From Clostridia bacterium (lineage in GTDB: Bacteria; Bacillota; Clostridia; Oscillospirales; Feifaniaceae), in assembly GCA_017517965.1 (NCBI GenBank), contig JAFWXR010000038.1, positions 1 to 60,324 on the forward strand: 60,324 nt of DNA, written 5' to 3'. Positions within the stretch are counted from its first letter, which is position 1. Each line of letters opens with the position of its first letter. Both the position numbers and the translations under genes were made by a program. This document shows positions 34,297 to 43,867 of this stretch, piece after piece. Below the pieces are notes generated by a model. The model did not search any database. It was not told where the DNA came from and worked only from the letters and a program-made list of their open reading frames with translations.

Positions 34297-35034
34297 ATGG
34301 ATTTTGCTACAGTCGGCAAAGAAATGGCACGTAATTACACTCAGCTTGCTGAAGGGACGATGCTCTTATCGTGGAATATGCAGCTTGCATTCATAATCCG
34401 TATTATAGTTGCGGGTGTCTGCGGTTGCGTTATCGGTCTTGAAAGGGCAAGAAGGCAGAAGGAAGCAGGTATCAGGACGCACATAATGGTTGCAATCGGT
34501 GCAGCATTGCTTATGATAATATCAAAGTATGCATGTCTTGACGTTGCTTTGAAATTCGGATTTAATTATGATGTGTCACGTATTGCTTGTAACATAATGC
34601 CTGCAATTTCATTCCTCGGTGCCGGAATAATCTTTGTAAAGAATGATTACATAAAGGGTCTTACGACTGCATCAGGTGTCTGGGTAATGGCTGCAATCGG
34701 TATGGCTATCGGAAGCGGTATGTATATAGTAGGTATTTTTGCTACGATTGCTTCACTGTTCGTTCATTCATTCCTGCATAAGCACCTCAACAAGTTTGAG
34801 GGTAGCCCTACAAACGACATCTGCGTTACTATGGAAAACAACGTTGAAAACATAAAGCAGTTTTCCGAAAGACTTAAAGAGAGAGATATTTTTGTTGTAA
34901 CGAGCAAGATTCATCAGAATGATGACGGCACGATAACGATGAGTATGGCTGTACGTATGAATCAGAGAGTTGATTTTGAAGATACGGTACAGATGCTTGA
35001 AGACAATCCTTACATAAAGTCACTTACAATGTAA
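34297..35034 (+). CDS. MgtC/SapB-family membrane protein
   Basis: 245 residues from the ATG at 34297 (eight bases after GGAG; the ATG at 34291 is too close). The hydrophobic N-terminal half has the MgtC block CGCVIGLERARRQKEAGIRTHIMVAIGAAL and then SFLGAGIIF and GLTTASGVWVMAAIGMAIGSG. A soluble ACT-like C-terminal domain (about 165-245) follows. MgtC proteins affect growth at low Mg and modulate the F1F0 ATPase in pathogens; here the role is open. No Mg riboswitch is seen in the short leader. Confidence 0.88.
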   Translation: MDFATVGKEMARNYTQLAEGTMLLSWNMQLAFIIRIIVAGVCGCVIGLERARRQKEAGIRTHIMVAIGAALLMIISKYACLDVALKFGFNYDVSRIACNIMPAISFLGAGIIFVKNDYIKGLTTASGVWVMAAIGMAIGSGMYIVGIFATIASLFVHSFLHKHLNKFEGSPTNDICVTMENNVENIKQFSERLKERDIFVVTSKIHQNDDGTITMSMAVRMNQRVDFEDTVQMLEDNPYIKSLTM

Positions 35035-35066
35035 AAAAAAACAGGGTATTTTTACCCTGTTTTTTT
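35035..35066 (+). terminator. Terminator after the mgtC-like gene
   Basis: AAACAGGGTA/TACCCTGTTT hairpin followed by eight T residues. Confidence 0.85.
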
Positions 35067-35151
35067 TATTTTGCTGTGGCAATTATGAGCCTTTGTCGTG
35101 ATAGCTAGTGACTGTTTGTCCGTGTTGCAATAAGTGCCCGACCTGTTTTCA
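35066..35151 (-). pseudogene. Vestigial 3' end of an SLH-protein paralogue
   Basis: On the minus strand this 86-base stretch is a decayed copy of the last part of the SLH-protein gene at 36915-38822. The terminal 25-base block (near 36920) is matched here with two differences, and the block encoding ENRSGTY is also preserved. Between them are deletions that destroy the frame. It is the residue of a duplicated or rearranged gene, or of a recombination event between the two sites 1.8 kb apart. No ribosome site or usable frame remains. Confidence 0.65.
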
Positions 35152-35183
35152 TAGCATAAAACAGGGCTTTTAAAAATCGAACA

Positions 35184-35948
35184 TTAGCCCTTCCTTGACA
35201 TAGCGTTTCTGCCACCGTCTATCATAATATTTTCACCGTTTATAAACTGACCTTTGTCAGATGCTATAAACAGACATAAATCAACAACCTCCTGCGGTTC
35301 ACCTGCTCTGCCGAGAAGAGTTTTCAGTTTTGCCATACCGGGTCTTGTGAGAATCGGTCCGGGAGAAACGCAGACGCATCTTATGTTGTGTCTTGCACCG
35401 TATTGTGCAATGGACTTGGTAAGGCCGTACATAAGACCTGCTTTTGCACTCGGATAATCCATTCCGTAATCGTCACCGTCCGAGCCGGTTACTGAACCGA
35501 TATTGAGTATAAGACCGCTTTTCTGCTCCCTCATCTGCTTTAATACCGCGTGAGCAAAGTAGAAAGGACCCTTTAAGTTTACGTCAAGACCCCAGTCGTA
35601 GACGTCAATCGGCACGTCGGGAAACTCGGGGTAAAGAGTTTTGTCTACTTTTCTCATTCTGACTGCCGTACCGCCTGCGAAATTTACTACGACGTCAATT
35701 CTTCCGAAAGCTTCAACCGCTTTGTCCCTTGCATTGCAAACCTGTGCGTAGTCACGAACGTCGCATACGACACCGATTGCACAGCCCTCTCTCTGTGAAT
35801 TTAATTCTGCCACTCTTTCATTTAATGCAGCTTCGTTTACGTCGCAAAGTACCACGTTTCCGCCGAGACCAGCAAAATTCTGTGAAAACAACAAGCCCAT
35901 TCCGGAGGCGGCACCTGTTGCTATAGCCGTCTGTCCTGAAAAATCCAT
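35184..35948 (-). CDS. Short-chain dehydrogenase/reductase
   Basis: 254 residues. The cofactor motif TGAASGMG and DVN at the end of beta-2 suggest NAD preference. The classical NNAG is changed to NFAGG. The catalytic Ser is in NIGSVTG and the Tyr/Lys pair in YPSAK, so the active site is intact. Substrate unknown; sugar alcohols, polyols or hydroxy acids are common for this group. Divergent from the AraC regulator at 36110, which is a natural candidate to control it. Confidence 0.85.
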   Translation of the reverse strand: MDFSGQTAIATGAASGMGLLFSQNFAGLGGNVVLCDVNEAALNERVAELNSQREGCAIGVVCDVRDYAQVCNARDKAVEAFGRIDVVVNFAGGTAVRMRKVDKTLYPEFPDVPIDVYDWGLDVNLKGPFYFAHAVLKQMREQKSGLILNIGSVTGSDGDDYGMDYPSAKAGLMYGLTKSIAQYGARHNIRCVCVSPGPILTRPGMAKLKTLLGRAGEPQEVVDLCLFIASDKGQFINGENIMIDGGRNAMSRKG

Positions 35949-36109
35949 ATTAACACATCCTTAATAGTTTATACTATGAATTATAGAAAACATATCATTC
36001 GTTAGCAATATGTAAAATGATATTGTTTTGATGTTTCTGATACCGTATTTGCTTATTTCTTGCTTAAATTTGATAATAATGATATAATAAATGCGGAGTG
36101 TGGTTGGAA

Positions 36110-36874
36110 ATGAACAGGTTGAACAACATCACCGTTGCAGACGTTACGAACGTAATGGCGGTATTTGCCCCGAAGGGCAAATTTGAAAAAATGAATAACA
36201 GAAGATACTATGGGTTATCGTTTTGTGCCGAGGGACAGCTGACGTATACTCATAACGGAAAGAATTACGTATCAGATCCGCATCACGCAATTATTCTGCC
36301 AAAGGGGCAGAGTTACGTTATCCGAGGGGATAAAAGCGGGATATTTGCAGTTATAAATTTTGAGTGCACCGATTTTTTGTGTGACTCAATGATAGTGTTA
36401 CCTATAGAGAATATCGACCTTGTAATGAGGGATTTTGTTCAGATGAAAAATCTGTTCCTTTTAAAGAAAAAAAGGGCAAAAGTTATAAGTTTATTCTACA
36501 ATATACTTCATACTTTCTCGGAGTCGGCAGGTATTTCGGAAAACAGCATTCTGCTTCCTGCAATAGAATATATGGAAAATAACTATTCCTCACCCGAACT
36601 TACAAATAAAATACTTGCTGAGCAGAGTAACATAAGTGAAGTGTACTTCAGAAAACTTTTTACCGAGCAATACGGCATCACACCGAGACAGTATATAATT
36701 GATATGCGTATAAATAAAGCAAAACAATTGTTGACGGAGGGTATATTAAAAATAAATGCCGTTTCCGAAAAATGCGGTTTTTCAAACGTTTATCATTTCA
36801 GCCGTCTGTTTAAAGAAAAAACGGGCCTCACACCTACGGAATATCTGGGTCAGAACAGAATTTTTAAGATTTAA
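36110..36874 (+). CDS. AraC-family transcriptional regulator
   Basis: 254 residues from the ATG at 36110 (GGAG 11 bases upstream); a GTG at 36098 is an alternative. The N-terminal cupin-like sensing domain (about 15-110) includes HHAIILPKGQSYVIRGD. The C-terminal double HTH (about 155-250) includes ISEVYFRKLFTEQYGITPRQYI and CGFSNVYHFSRLFKEKTGLTPTEY. Such proteins usually respond to a sugar-like ligand. The divergent SDR gene is the likely target. Confidence 0.88.
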   Translation: MNRLNNITVADVTNVMAVFAPKGKFEKMNNRRYYGLSFCAEGQLTYTHNGKNYVSDPHHAIILPKGQSYVIRGDKSGIFAVINFECTDFLCDSMIVLPIENIDLVMRDFVQMKNLFLLKKKRAKVISLFYNILHTFSESAGISENSILLPAIEYMENNYSSPELTNKILAEQSNISEVYFRKLFTEQYGITPRQYIIDMRINKAKQLLTEGILKINAVSEKCGFSNVYHFSRLFKEKTGLTPTEYLGQNRIFKI

Positions 36875-36878
36875 AGCA

Positions 36879-36913
36879 AAACCCCGAAACGAGATTTTCG
36901 TTTCGGGGTTTTA
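36879..36913. terminator. Bidirectional terminator
   Basis: AAACCCCGAAACG/CGTTTCGGGGTTT hairpin between the araC-type gene and the convergent SLH-protein gene. Confidence 0.85.
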
Positions 36914-36914
36914 T

Positions 36915-38822
36915 TTATTTTGCAGTGGCAATTATTAGCCTTAGGCGACCGCCTTTGTCGTCTGCCTTGTCGTAATAGCCTCTGAGTGAATATTTATCCG
37001 TGTCGCTGACAATTTCGAGTGAACTTAAGAAATATGTGCCTGACCTGTTTTCGTATACCTGAAGGTTTGAACCGGTTTTAAAGGTCTGTGAATTGCCTGA
37101 AACGTAGCCGTCACCGACTTTTGAAATGCCCACGTAGTTTAATGAAGAGAGGGCGCTTAAAGTCTGTCCCTGAGTTTTAAGGGCAACGGGCCCCGTTGTT
37201 ACAGGGAATATTTTTGAAGAGTTCATTCCCTTTGAACTCTGTCCGCCTGCAAGATAACTGTAAGTGAGCGATGCAGGGGTGATTGCAGGGTCTCTGCTTT
37301 TGGTTGTGGAAAGGTATTCTGTTACACGCCTGCCTTCAGCATTTATATATGTGGCATTTATCTCGGTGAGTATGCCGTAGGAATACATATCACCCGTAAC
37401 GTTGTTTAAGATAAGGTGTGATATTTCGCCTGCTGTGTTGTATTTTGCAAACTTAAGCATTGACGTTGTGAAATCCACACCGCTGAGTCTGCCGGGGGAA
37501 ACGGTGCATATACCGTCTTCGTTGTAGTCGAGTATCTGCACATCGTCGGCAAGGGCGTATTTCCCTATTGCCGTTGCGGAAGAATTTACAGTTCCTGACG
37601 GCTTTGTTTCTGAGGTGAGTTTTGATATTGACGTACCGCTTGCAGTAACCGATACGCTGACAAGGTCACCTGCCTCCAAAGAGGTTTCTATCGGATAGGT
37701 GTAGGTCTGCCCGTCGGTTGCGGCAACCGTTACACAGTCCTGCTGATATTCATAGCCTGCGGCATTTGTAAGCGTCGTCGTGCCAAGTGAAGTTATGATA
37801 CCGTATATTGCCGTGCTTGCCGTATCTGCACTTACTACATATACGACGGTGTCGTCCTTACCAAGCAGAATTGTAACGGCATCTCCTGCTTTGAAATTGC
37901 CGTACATAGAGAACTGTTTTGCCGCTTCGGAAGAGATGTCTATCTGATACGTTCTGCCTGCAACGGTTACCGAGGTCGGATTTGTGCGACTTGGTGAAAT
38001 CGCATCAACCGTACCCGAAACCCGATTTGAATACGCCCAGATTATTGCAGGTGTGTTTGAGTAGTAGACGACGTCGTAAAGCGAAATTGCATCAAGTGCG
38101 GAAATTTCGTTGTTTTTATAGACGGCTGATGAGTTTGTATTTTTTATTGACGAAGTCCATGAGGTGTCTGTTACGACTATCGGGCCATTCATCGATTGAC
38201 TCATAAGGTCGGTATAACTGATTTTCCCGTCACTTCCGAGCTTATAGCCGAGCGACTGGCAGTAAACCGTACCGTTTTTTGTTTTTGCATTGAGTACGTT
38301 GTAAAACAGATTTGCACAGTCAAGCCTCGTCATAGGATCGGCGCCTTTTTTGCTGATGTTTTCATCAAGACCGATTTTACGGTAGAGTGAGAGTGCACCT
38401 TCGGGAAAAGGCTCGGTATAGTCGTTTGCGGTGTAGCCGAGAAGCTTTAAAACCACACTTACCGTTTCCTGAAGTGTTATCGTGTTGTTCGGACGGAATG
38501 AACCGTCTGTATAACCCGATACGTATCCTGCCCTTGCCGCAATTTTTACGTAAGGTGCCGACCAGTGCTTATACGAAACGTCGGAAAAGAGTGAACTTGC
38601 AGATGATGACACGTCATCCTTGTAGGGAGATGCGGCAACCGCCATTTTTGCAAATTCAGCACGTGATACGTTTGATGATAAATTGAGATTGCCTTTTTCG
38701 TCACCCTGCATAATTCCTGCACCTGCAAGAACGTCGGTGACGATTGATGAAGATGCGTACACGGGCAGAGCAGATACAAGCATAATTGCTGCCGTGAGCA
38801 GACAGATAATTCTGTATTTCAT
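36915..38822 (-). CDS. SLH-domain surface protein
   Basis: 635 residues from the ATG at 38822 (AGGAGG upstream). A Sec signal peptide (MKYRIICLLTAAIMLVSALPVYA) is followed by SLH repeats in the first 200 residues: SRAEFAKMAVAAS, FSDVSYKHWSAPYVKIAARAGYVSGYTDGSFRPN, and TRLDCANLFYNVL. SLH domains bind pyruvylated wall polymers, so the protein should sit on the cell surface. The remaining 430 residues are Ser/Thr/Gly-rich beta-type sequence without a recognised family. It is the last gene of the exporter operon, 16 bases after the permease gene, so it may be a surface partner of the exporter. A vestige of a paralogue lies at 35066-35151. Confidence 0.85.
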   Translation of the reverse strand: MKYRIICLLTAAIMLVSALPVYASSSIVTDVLAGAGIMQGDEKGNLNLSSNVSRAEFAKMAVAASPYKDDVSSSASSLFSDVSYKHWSAPYVKIAARAGYVSGYTDGSFRPNNTITLQETVSVVLKLLGYTANDYTEPFPEGALSLYRKIGLDENISKKGADPMTRLDCANLFYNVLNAKTKNGTVYCQSLGYKLGSDGKISYTDLMSQSMNGPIVVTDTSWTSSIKNTNSSAVYKNNEISALDAISLYDVVYYSNTPAIIWAYSNRVSGTVDAISPSRTNPTSVTVAGRTYQIDISSEAAKQFSMYGNFKAGDAVTILLGKDDTVVYVVSADTASTAIYGIITSLGTTTLTNAAGYEYQQDCVTVAATDGQTYTYPIETSLEAGDLVSVSVTASGTSISKLTSETKPSGTVNSSATAIGKYALADDVQILDYNEDGICTVSPGRLSGVDFTTSMLKFAKYNTAGEISHLILNNVTGDMYSYGILTEINATYINAEGRRVTEYLSTTKSRDPAITPASLTYSYLAGGQSSKGMNSSKIFPVTTGPVALKTQGQTLSALSSLNYVGISKVGDGYVSGNSQTFKTGSNLQVYENRSGTYFLSSLEIVSDTDKYSLRGYYDKADDKGGRLRLIIATAK

Positions 38823-38838
38823 AAAATCCTCCTGTTTT

Positions 38839-40020
38839 TTAATCGTGGCGGAGAGCATCTATCGGATTGAGCTTTGAAGCCCTGCTTGCAGGCAGATATC
38901 CGAACAATACGCCGATTGCAACCGAAATTGAAAATGCAAGGGCGATTGTTGATGCTTTTGGAACGGCGGTGATGTCAAATAGGTTTCCTACGGGGTAGGA
39001 TATCATAACACCCGTTATCATACCGAGTATACCGCCGAGTGCGCTTATCGTCATCGCTTCAATGACAAACTGCGTGAGAATATTTCTTCTCTTTGCACCG
39101 AGAGATTTTCTTATGCCTATCTCTCTCGTGCGTTCGGTAACCGAAACGAGCATAATATTCATAATGCCGACACCGCCTACGGCAAGTGAAATTGCCGCAA
39201 TCGCTGAAAGAACGGTTATCACCATATCCATCATGGTGTTTATGATGTCGAGCATTTCCGAGAGACTTATTACGGTATAGTAGTCGTCACTTTTGAAAAT
39301 TTCGTACAGTGCGTTTTCAATGACCGTTTTTGCCTGATCTGCTTTATGCTGATCCGTGACCGAGAAGGTGTAAGAAGTTATTCTTCCGCTTCTTGAAAGT
39401 TTTTGTGCCGTTGAATACGGTATGTAAACACAGTCGTCACTCGAGGATTCCGAAGAATCGCCTATTTCGGCAAGTGTGCCTATTACCGTAAACGTGTTGC
39501 CGCCGATTTTAAGCGTCTGTCCGACGGCTGATTTATTGCCGAAAAGCGTATTTGCAACGTACGTGCCGATGACGCAGACCTTGTGTCTGCCCTCTATGTC
39601 CATATAACTCAAAAAGCGTCCGTCGGTTAGGTCGTAGCCTTTCATTACGTTGTAATACTCACTTACACCCGTAATCGAAGTCGTGTTGTCGGTGGTCGTG
39701 CTGCCACACGTAACCTCACCCGTATGTGTGACGGAGGGACTGACCGCTTCAAGTACGTCGGAGTTGTCGGTGGCAAGTTCAAACATATCGTCGGGATTAA
39801 CGCTTCTCGTTCCTCTGTTAGAAACGTTAACCGTTATGAGATTTGTGCCCATTGAATCGAAAGCGTCGGTCATATACGACTGCAGGCCGTTACCTAAACT
39901 CGTTATGATTATTACTGCGGCTATTCCGATGATAATGCCGAGCATGGTAAGAAAAGCCCTCATTTTACTTCGTTTTATACTCTTTAAAGCTAAAATAAAT
40001 GACTGTCCGAACTGTTGCAT
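38839..40020 (-). CDS. MacB/FtsX-like ABC permease
   Basis: 393 residues. It has the MacB_PCD and FtsX layout: TM1 near 20-42 (MRAFLTMLGIIIGIAAVIII), a large extracytoplasmic domain (about 45-265) and three C-terminal spans. The block VGGVGIMNIMLVSVTERTREIGIRKSLGAKRR is diagnostic. The protein belongs to the MacAB-type or LolCDE-like export/mechanotransmission group. It overlaps the ATPase gene by one base (TAATG). With the adaptor and ATPase it should form a tripartite Gram-positive exporter of peptides, lipids or antibiotics; the substrate is unknown. Confidence 0.9.
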   Translation of the reverse strand: MQQFGQSFILALKSIKRSKMRAFLTMLGIIIGIAAVIIITSLGNGLQSYMTDAFDSMGTNLITVNVSNRGTRSVNPDDMFELATDNSDVLEAVSPSVTHTGEVTCGSTTTDNTTSITGVSEYYNVMKGYDLTDGRFLSYMDIEGRHKVCVIGTYVANTLFGNKSAVGQTLKIGGNTFTVIGTLAEIGDSSESSSDDCVYIPYSTAQKLSRSGRITSYTFSVTDQHKADQAKTVIENALYEIFKSDDYYTVISLSEMLDIINTMMDMVITVLSAIAAISLAVGGVGIMNIMLVSVTERTREIGIRKSLGAKRRNILTQFVIEAMTISALGGILGMITGVMISYPVGNLFDITAVPKASTIALAFSISVAIGVLFGYLPASRASKLNPIDALRHD

Positions 40021-40742
40021 TAGCCATTCACCCCGCTTTCGTCGGCAGAAACTACTGCATTCGGGTCGTCCGACGGGCCGTCGTAAATGATTTTTCCGTC
40101 GGAAAGGCGCACGATGCGTTTCGCCTTTCGTGCTATCGAGTTGTCGTGCGTAATAAGAACAATGGTATTGCCTTCGCTGTGAAGTTCCTGAAGGAAACGC
40201 AGTACCTCTTTTCCTGTTTTGGAGTCGAGAGCACCCGTCGGCTCATCGGCAAGTATGACACTCGGGTTACCTGCAAGTGCCCTTGCAATAGATACCCTTT
40301 GCTGTTGACCGCCCGAGAGCTGTGAAGGAAAGTTCTTTGCCTTTGCCTGTATACCGACACGGGCAAGCGCTTTCATTGCTTTTTCTTTACGCTCAGCCTT
40401 GCTAAGCCCTGCATAAAGAAGCGGAAGCTCCACGTTTTCGAGTATTGATATGCCCTGTATAAGATTGTATTGCTGGAATATGAAACCGAGTTTTTTGTTA
40501 CGTATTTCGGATAAACGGTCGTCGTGCATGGTTGAAACGTCGATGCCTTCGAGTATGTACTGACCGCTTGTCGGCACGTCAAGACAGCCGATTATGTTCA
40601 TACAGGTCGATTTACCCGAGCCCGACTGACCGACTATTGCGACGAATTCACCCTTGTTTATGGTCAGATTTATACCGTCAAGAGCACGAACCTCGTTTTC
40701 TCCGCTTCCGTATATCTTATAGAGATTGCGAAGTTCTATCAT
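40020..40742 (-). CDS. MacB-type ABC ATPase (LolD-like)
   Basis: 240 residues. Walker A GQSGSGKST, signature [15 protein letters not shown], Walker B VILADEPTGALD, and the H-loop VLITHD. The EPTGALDSKTG form and the sequence around it are those of MacB/LolD export ATPases. It is the energy source for the permease at 38839-40020. Its start overlaps the adaptor gene by one base, so the three genes are coupled. Confidence 0.93.
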   Translation of the reverse strand: MIELRNLYKIYGSGENEVRALDGINLTINKGEFVAIVGQSGSGKSTCMNIIGCLDVPTSGQYILEGIDVSTMHDDRLSEIRNKKLGFIFQQYNLIQGISILENVELPLLYAGLSKAERKEKAMKALARVGIQAKAKNFPSQLSGGQQQRVSIARALAGNPSVILADEPTGALDSKTGKEVLRFLQELHSEGNTIVLITHDNSIARKAKRIVRLSDGKIIYDGPSDDPNAVVSADESGVNG

Positions 40743-42358
40743 TACATGCCACCTCTGTTGCCCTGCGGCATACCGCCCATATTACCTGACGGCATTCTGT
40801 TACCCATATTGCCGGACGGTCTTGAACTGCCCATATTGCCCGACGGCATACCGCCAAACATATTGCTGTCCGTAGTAGTCTGAACTATTGCAGCCTTGTA
40901 TATGCCAATAACGTCGCCCTCTTCAAGACCGCTTATGATTTCAACGAAGTTTGTATCGGTGTTACCCGTTACAACCTTTGTCTTTTCAAAATCATCTTCG
41001 GTAAGATTTTCTTTCTTGTCCGATTTAAGCACGCTGACAACGTCACCTCGGGTTATTGCATCGGTCGGAATTGCAAGGCAGTTTTCACTCTGTGATATTA
41101 TTATGCTTGCTTCAACGTTCATACCGGGGAGAAGATCGCCCGGTTCTTCTATTATTACCGTAACGGGATATGTAGTGGAGTTTGAAGAAGTGGAACCGAC
41201 TATGCTTGTTGCGCTTACGTAGCCGGTGAGCGGTTTATCAACCGTGTCTGCCGTTATTGATACCGGTTGGCCCACTTTTATGCTTTGAATGTCAAGCTCG
41301 TCAACGGCAAGGTCGAGTTTGAGATAACTCATATCGTATATTATCGCAAGCGTCTGTCCTGCCGTAATTGTTTCGCCTGCCTTGTAGTTTTTCTGAACGA
41401 CCGTTCCCGAAATAGGTGCCTTTACCGTATATTTGTCCTTCTGGTCATTTGCGGTTTCAAGTTCCGAAATTGCATCGTCAAGTGCATCCTCAAGGTCGTC
41501 GTTTTGCATAGAAACTATTATGCCGTTTGATGCAACGTTTTCTCCCTCGTCAGCGATGATTTTAACAACTTCACCTGATACCTTGGCATTTATCGTCTTG
41601 CTCATACCCGTACCGTACTTAAAAATGCCGTTCTCAATGCAGGATATTTCACCGACCTTTGCACTTGCTGTACTGTCGGGGAGGAGAGAACCTGAATTTG
41701 AGACCTTCAAAGTCACGTTCTGTACCTTGATACCGCCCGTCATAGTCGTCACGTTTGAGGATATTTTGCTTACCGTTGCAGGCAGCGTTTCAAAGTTTGC
41801 TTCGGTTATAACGGTTGCCTGCGTGCCTACCGAGAAATTCTGCACGTCATACGTGCTGAAGGGAACTTCCAGATACATATAGGCGTCGTTTACGATGTCG
41901 GCAATCGGCGTTCCCGCCTTGATTTCGTCACCGATTTCCACGTACAGTTTGGTTACTCTGCCCGAAACGGTGCTTTTTACGTCAAGATTCTGCAGGTTTT
42001 CTATTGCTGTATCATAACTTTTCTGCGCACGTTCAACGTTTCTTTCAAGAGAAGACGAGGATGACGAATCAAGCTCATACAAAACCGCATCCTTTTCCAC
42101 CGTGTCGTTTTCTTCAAAAAAGTCGTAAAGCACGTCGGCATCGACCGATGAATTTATCGTATACGTATCTTTTGGCTGAACGGTTGCCGTACCCGTCAGC
42201 TCAGTGCTTATATTCCGTCTGCCGACGGTGTAAAGCGTATATTCACCACTTGTACCGACCGTCTTTTTACAACTTCGAAGCCCTGTGGCGACGGAAACAA
42301 TAAGTGCAACAATTACAATAAGCACTATTATGCGTTTGAGCGTTTTTTTCTTCGACAT
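40742..42358 (-). CDS. HlyD/MacA-family membrane fusion protein with MPSGNMG-rich tail
   Basis: 538 residues. One N-terminal membrane anchor (about 10-27), two lipoyl-like half motifs (SVDADVLYDFF near 70; IADEGENVASNGI near 270) flanking coiled-coil segments, and a beta-barrel and membrane-proximal domain (KLDLAVDELDIQSIKVGQPVSI). The last 40 residues are a repetitive Gly/Met/Pro/Asn tail with several MPSGNMG units, unusual in this family. The Met-rich tail could bind a metal such as Cu(I) or simply be a flexible linker to the wall. First gene of the adaptor-ATPase-permease-SLH operon. Confidence 0.88.
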   Translation of the reverse strand: MSKKKTLKRIIVLIVIVALIVSVATGLRSCKKTVGTSGEYTLYTVGRRNISTELTGTATVQPKDTYTINSSVDADVLYDFFEENDTVEKDAVLYELDSSSSSSLERNVERAQKSYDTAIENLQNLDVKSTVSGRVTKLYVEIGDEIKAGTPIADIVNDAYMYLEVPFSTYDVQNFSVGTQATVITEANFETLPATVSKISSNVTTMTGGIKVQNVTLKVSNSGSLLPDSTASAKVGEISCIENGIFKYGTGMSKTINAKVSGEVVKIIADEGENVASNGIIVSMQNDDLEDALDDAISELETANDQKDKYTVKAPISGTVVQKNYKAGETITAGQTLAIIYDMSYLKLDLAVDELDIQSIKVGQPVSITADTVDKPLTGYVSATSIVGSTSSNSTTYPVTVIIEEPGDLLPGMNVEASIIISQSENCLAIPTDAITRGDVVSVLKSDKKENLTEDDFEKTKVVTGNTDTNFVEIISGLEEGDVIGIYKAAIVQTTTDSNMFGGMPSGNMGSSRPSGNMGNRMPSGNMGGMPQGNRGGM

Positions 42359-42547
42359 AAAACATATCTCCCTGTTTGCGAATGTGTTGATTTTTTGACA
42401 GTATAATAATATTGTAAAAAAAATACAAGGTCAATCGAAAAAAGTAAAGTTTACATCTTGTTTACTCTTTATTTACGAAAAATATGCTTTGACACGGAAG
42501 TCGGAATAATAGTATCATATAATGTATATCAGGTTAAGGTGGGTATT

Positions 42548-43717
42548 ATGGTAACGTTACTTGGCAGACTATTTATAAAAAACAGAGATCTCTCATCCGC
42601 AAAGGTACGCTCGGCTTACGGAACGCTGTGCAGCATACTCGGAATATTTTTAAATATTCTTCTTGCGACTGCAAAAATGATTGCGGGCTCACTCAGTGGC
42701 TCGGTTGCAATCTCCGCCGATGCGGTCAACAATCTTTCGGATGCGGGCTCGTCGGTCATCTCGCTTATAGGATTTCGTATGTCGGGCAAGAAGGCGGACA
42801 GCGACCATCCTTTCGGACACGGCAGAATGGAGTATATTTCGGGCGTCATCGTGTCGGTAGTCATAATATTTATGGGCATAGAACTGCTCAAAGATGCCAT
42901 ATCGAAAATTATCACTCCTCAGCCTATGACGGTCAATGCCACGGTCGTTGCAATTCTTCTGCTTTCCGTATTCATTAAATTATATATGGCGTTTTACAAC
43001 GGCAGGGTAGGTAAAAAAATAGGCTCGTCATCTCTGCTTGCCGTCAAATACGACAGCCTTTCGGACAGTGTGGCAACGTCGGTGGTGCTTATATCAACTC
43101 TTGTGGGCGGATACAGCAAAATTGCAATAGACGGCTGGGCAGGTGCCGCCGTTTCGCTGTTTGTAATCTGGGCAGGAATAAAGTCTATGAAGGACACAAT
43201 ATCTCCGCTTTTAGGTCAGCCTGCTGATGAGAAACTTGCCGACAGAGTAAAGGAAATAGTTATGGCACATTCGGTTTCACACGGTATTCACGACCTTGTG
43301 ATACACGATTACGGTGTGGGCAGACTTATGATTTCGCTTCATGTCGAGGTTGACGGTACGGGTGATATATTCAAGTTACACGATGAGATAGACAATATAG
43401 AAAATGAACTTGCAAAAGAACTCTCCTGCGAGGCGGTTATACATATGGACCCGATAGCATTGTATGATGAAAACCGCAATCGTCTTAAAGACCTTGTGGC
43501 AGCATTTGTTACGGGCATAGACGAGAGATTGCACATTCACGATTTCCGTATCGTGCCGGGACCGACGCATACCAATATGATATTTGACGTCGTAAAGCCG
43601 TTTGAGTTGCAGATGACGGATGACGAGCTTAAAAACCGTATCTGCAGCGGAATATCTGTGCTTGAAGACGGCAAGTACAGGGCAGTGGTTACGATTGATA
43701 AGGAATATATAAAATAA
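42548..43717 (+). CDS. Cation diffusion facilitator (metal efflux)
   Basis: 389 residues from the ATG at 42548 with AAGGTGGG upstream; the longer frame lacks a ribosome site. Six membrane spans in about 20-215, with metal-site segments SADAVNNLSDAGSSV (TM2) and DSLSDSVATS (TM5) plus the HPFGHGRMEYISG loop. A cytoplasmic C-terminal metal-sensing domain (about 220-300) is followed by a further 80-residue region. CDF proteins exchange Zn, Fe, Mn or Co for protons. The second Asp of TM2 is present (DAVNNLSD), and the metal cannot be assigned. Confidence 0.9.
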   Translation: MVTLLGRLFIKNRDLSSAKVRSAYGTLCSILGIFLNILLATAKMIAGSLSGSVAISADAVNNLSDAGSSVISLIGFRMSGKKADSDHPFGHGRMEYISGVIVSVVIIFMGIELLKDAISKIITPQPMTVNATVVAILLLSVFIKLYMAFYNGRVGKKIGSSSLLAVKYDSLSDSVATSVVLISTLVGGYSKIAIDGWAGAAVSLFVIWAGIKSMKDTISPLLGQPADEKLADRVKEIVMAHSVSHGIHDLVIHDYGVGRLMISLHVEVDGTGDIFKLHDEIDNIENELAKELSCEAVIHMDPIALYDENRNRLKDLVAAFVTGIDERLHIHDFRIVPGPTHTNMIFDVVKPFELQMTDDELKNRICSGISVLEDGKYRAVVTIDKEYIK

Positions 43718-43800
43718 ATAAAGGCTCAACCTAATTTTATTAAGTGCAAGCCTTTAAAAATAATAAAAAATTAAATAAAAGTATGTTTTCTTTAAAAAAA

Positions 43801-43829
43801 TTGACTTGAATGGCAAAAGAATTTATAAT
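43801..43829 (+). promoter_or_regulatory. Promoter of the amino-acid ABC operon
   Basis: TTGACT (43801-43806) and TATAAT (43824-43829) with a 17-base spacer; GGAGG and the ATG follow. Confidence 0.75.
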
Positions 43830-43867
43830 ACCACCTATAACATAAAAAACATTTGGAGGTAATTGTT

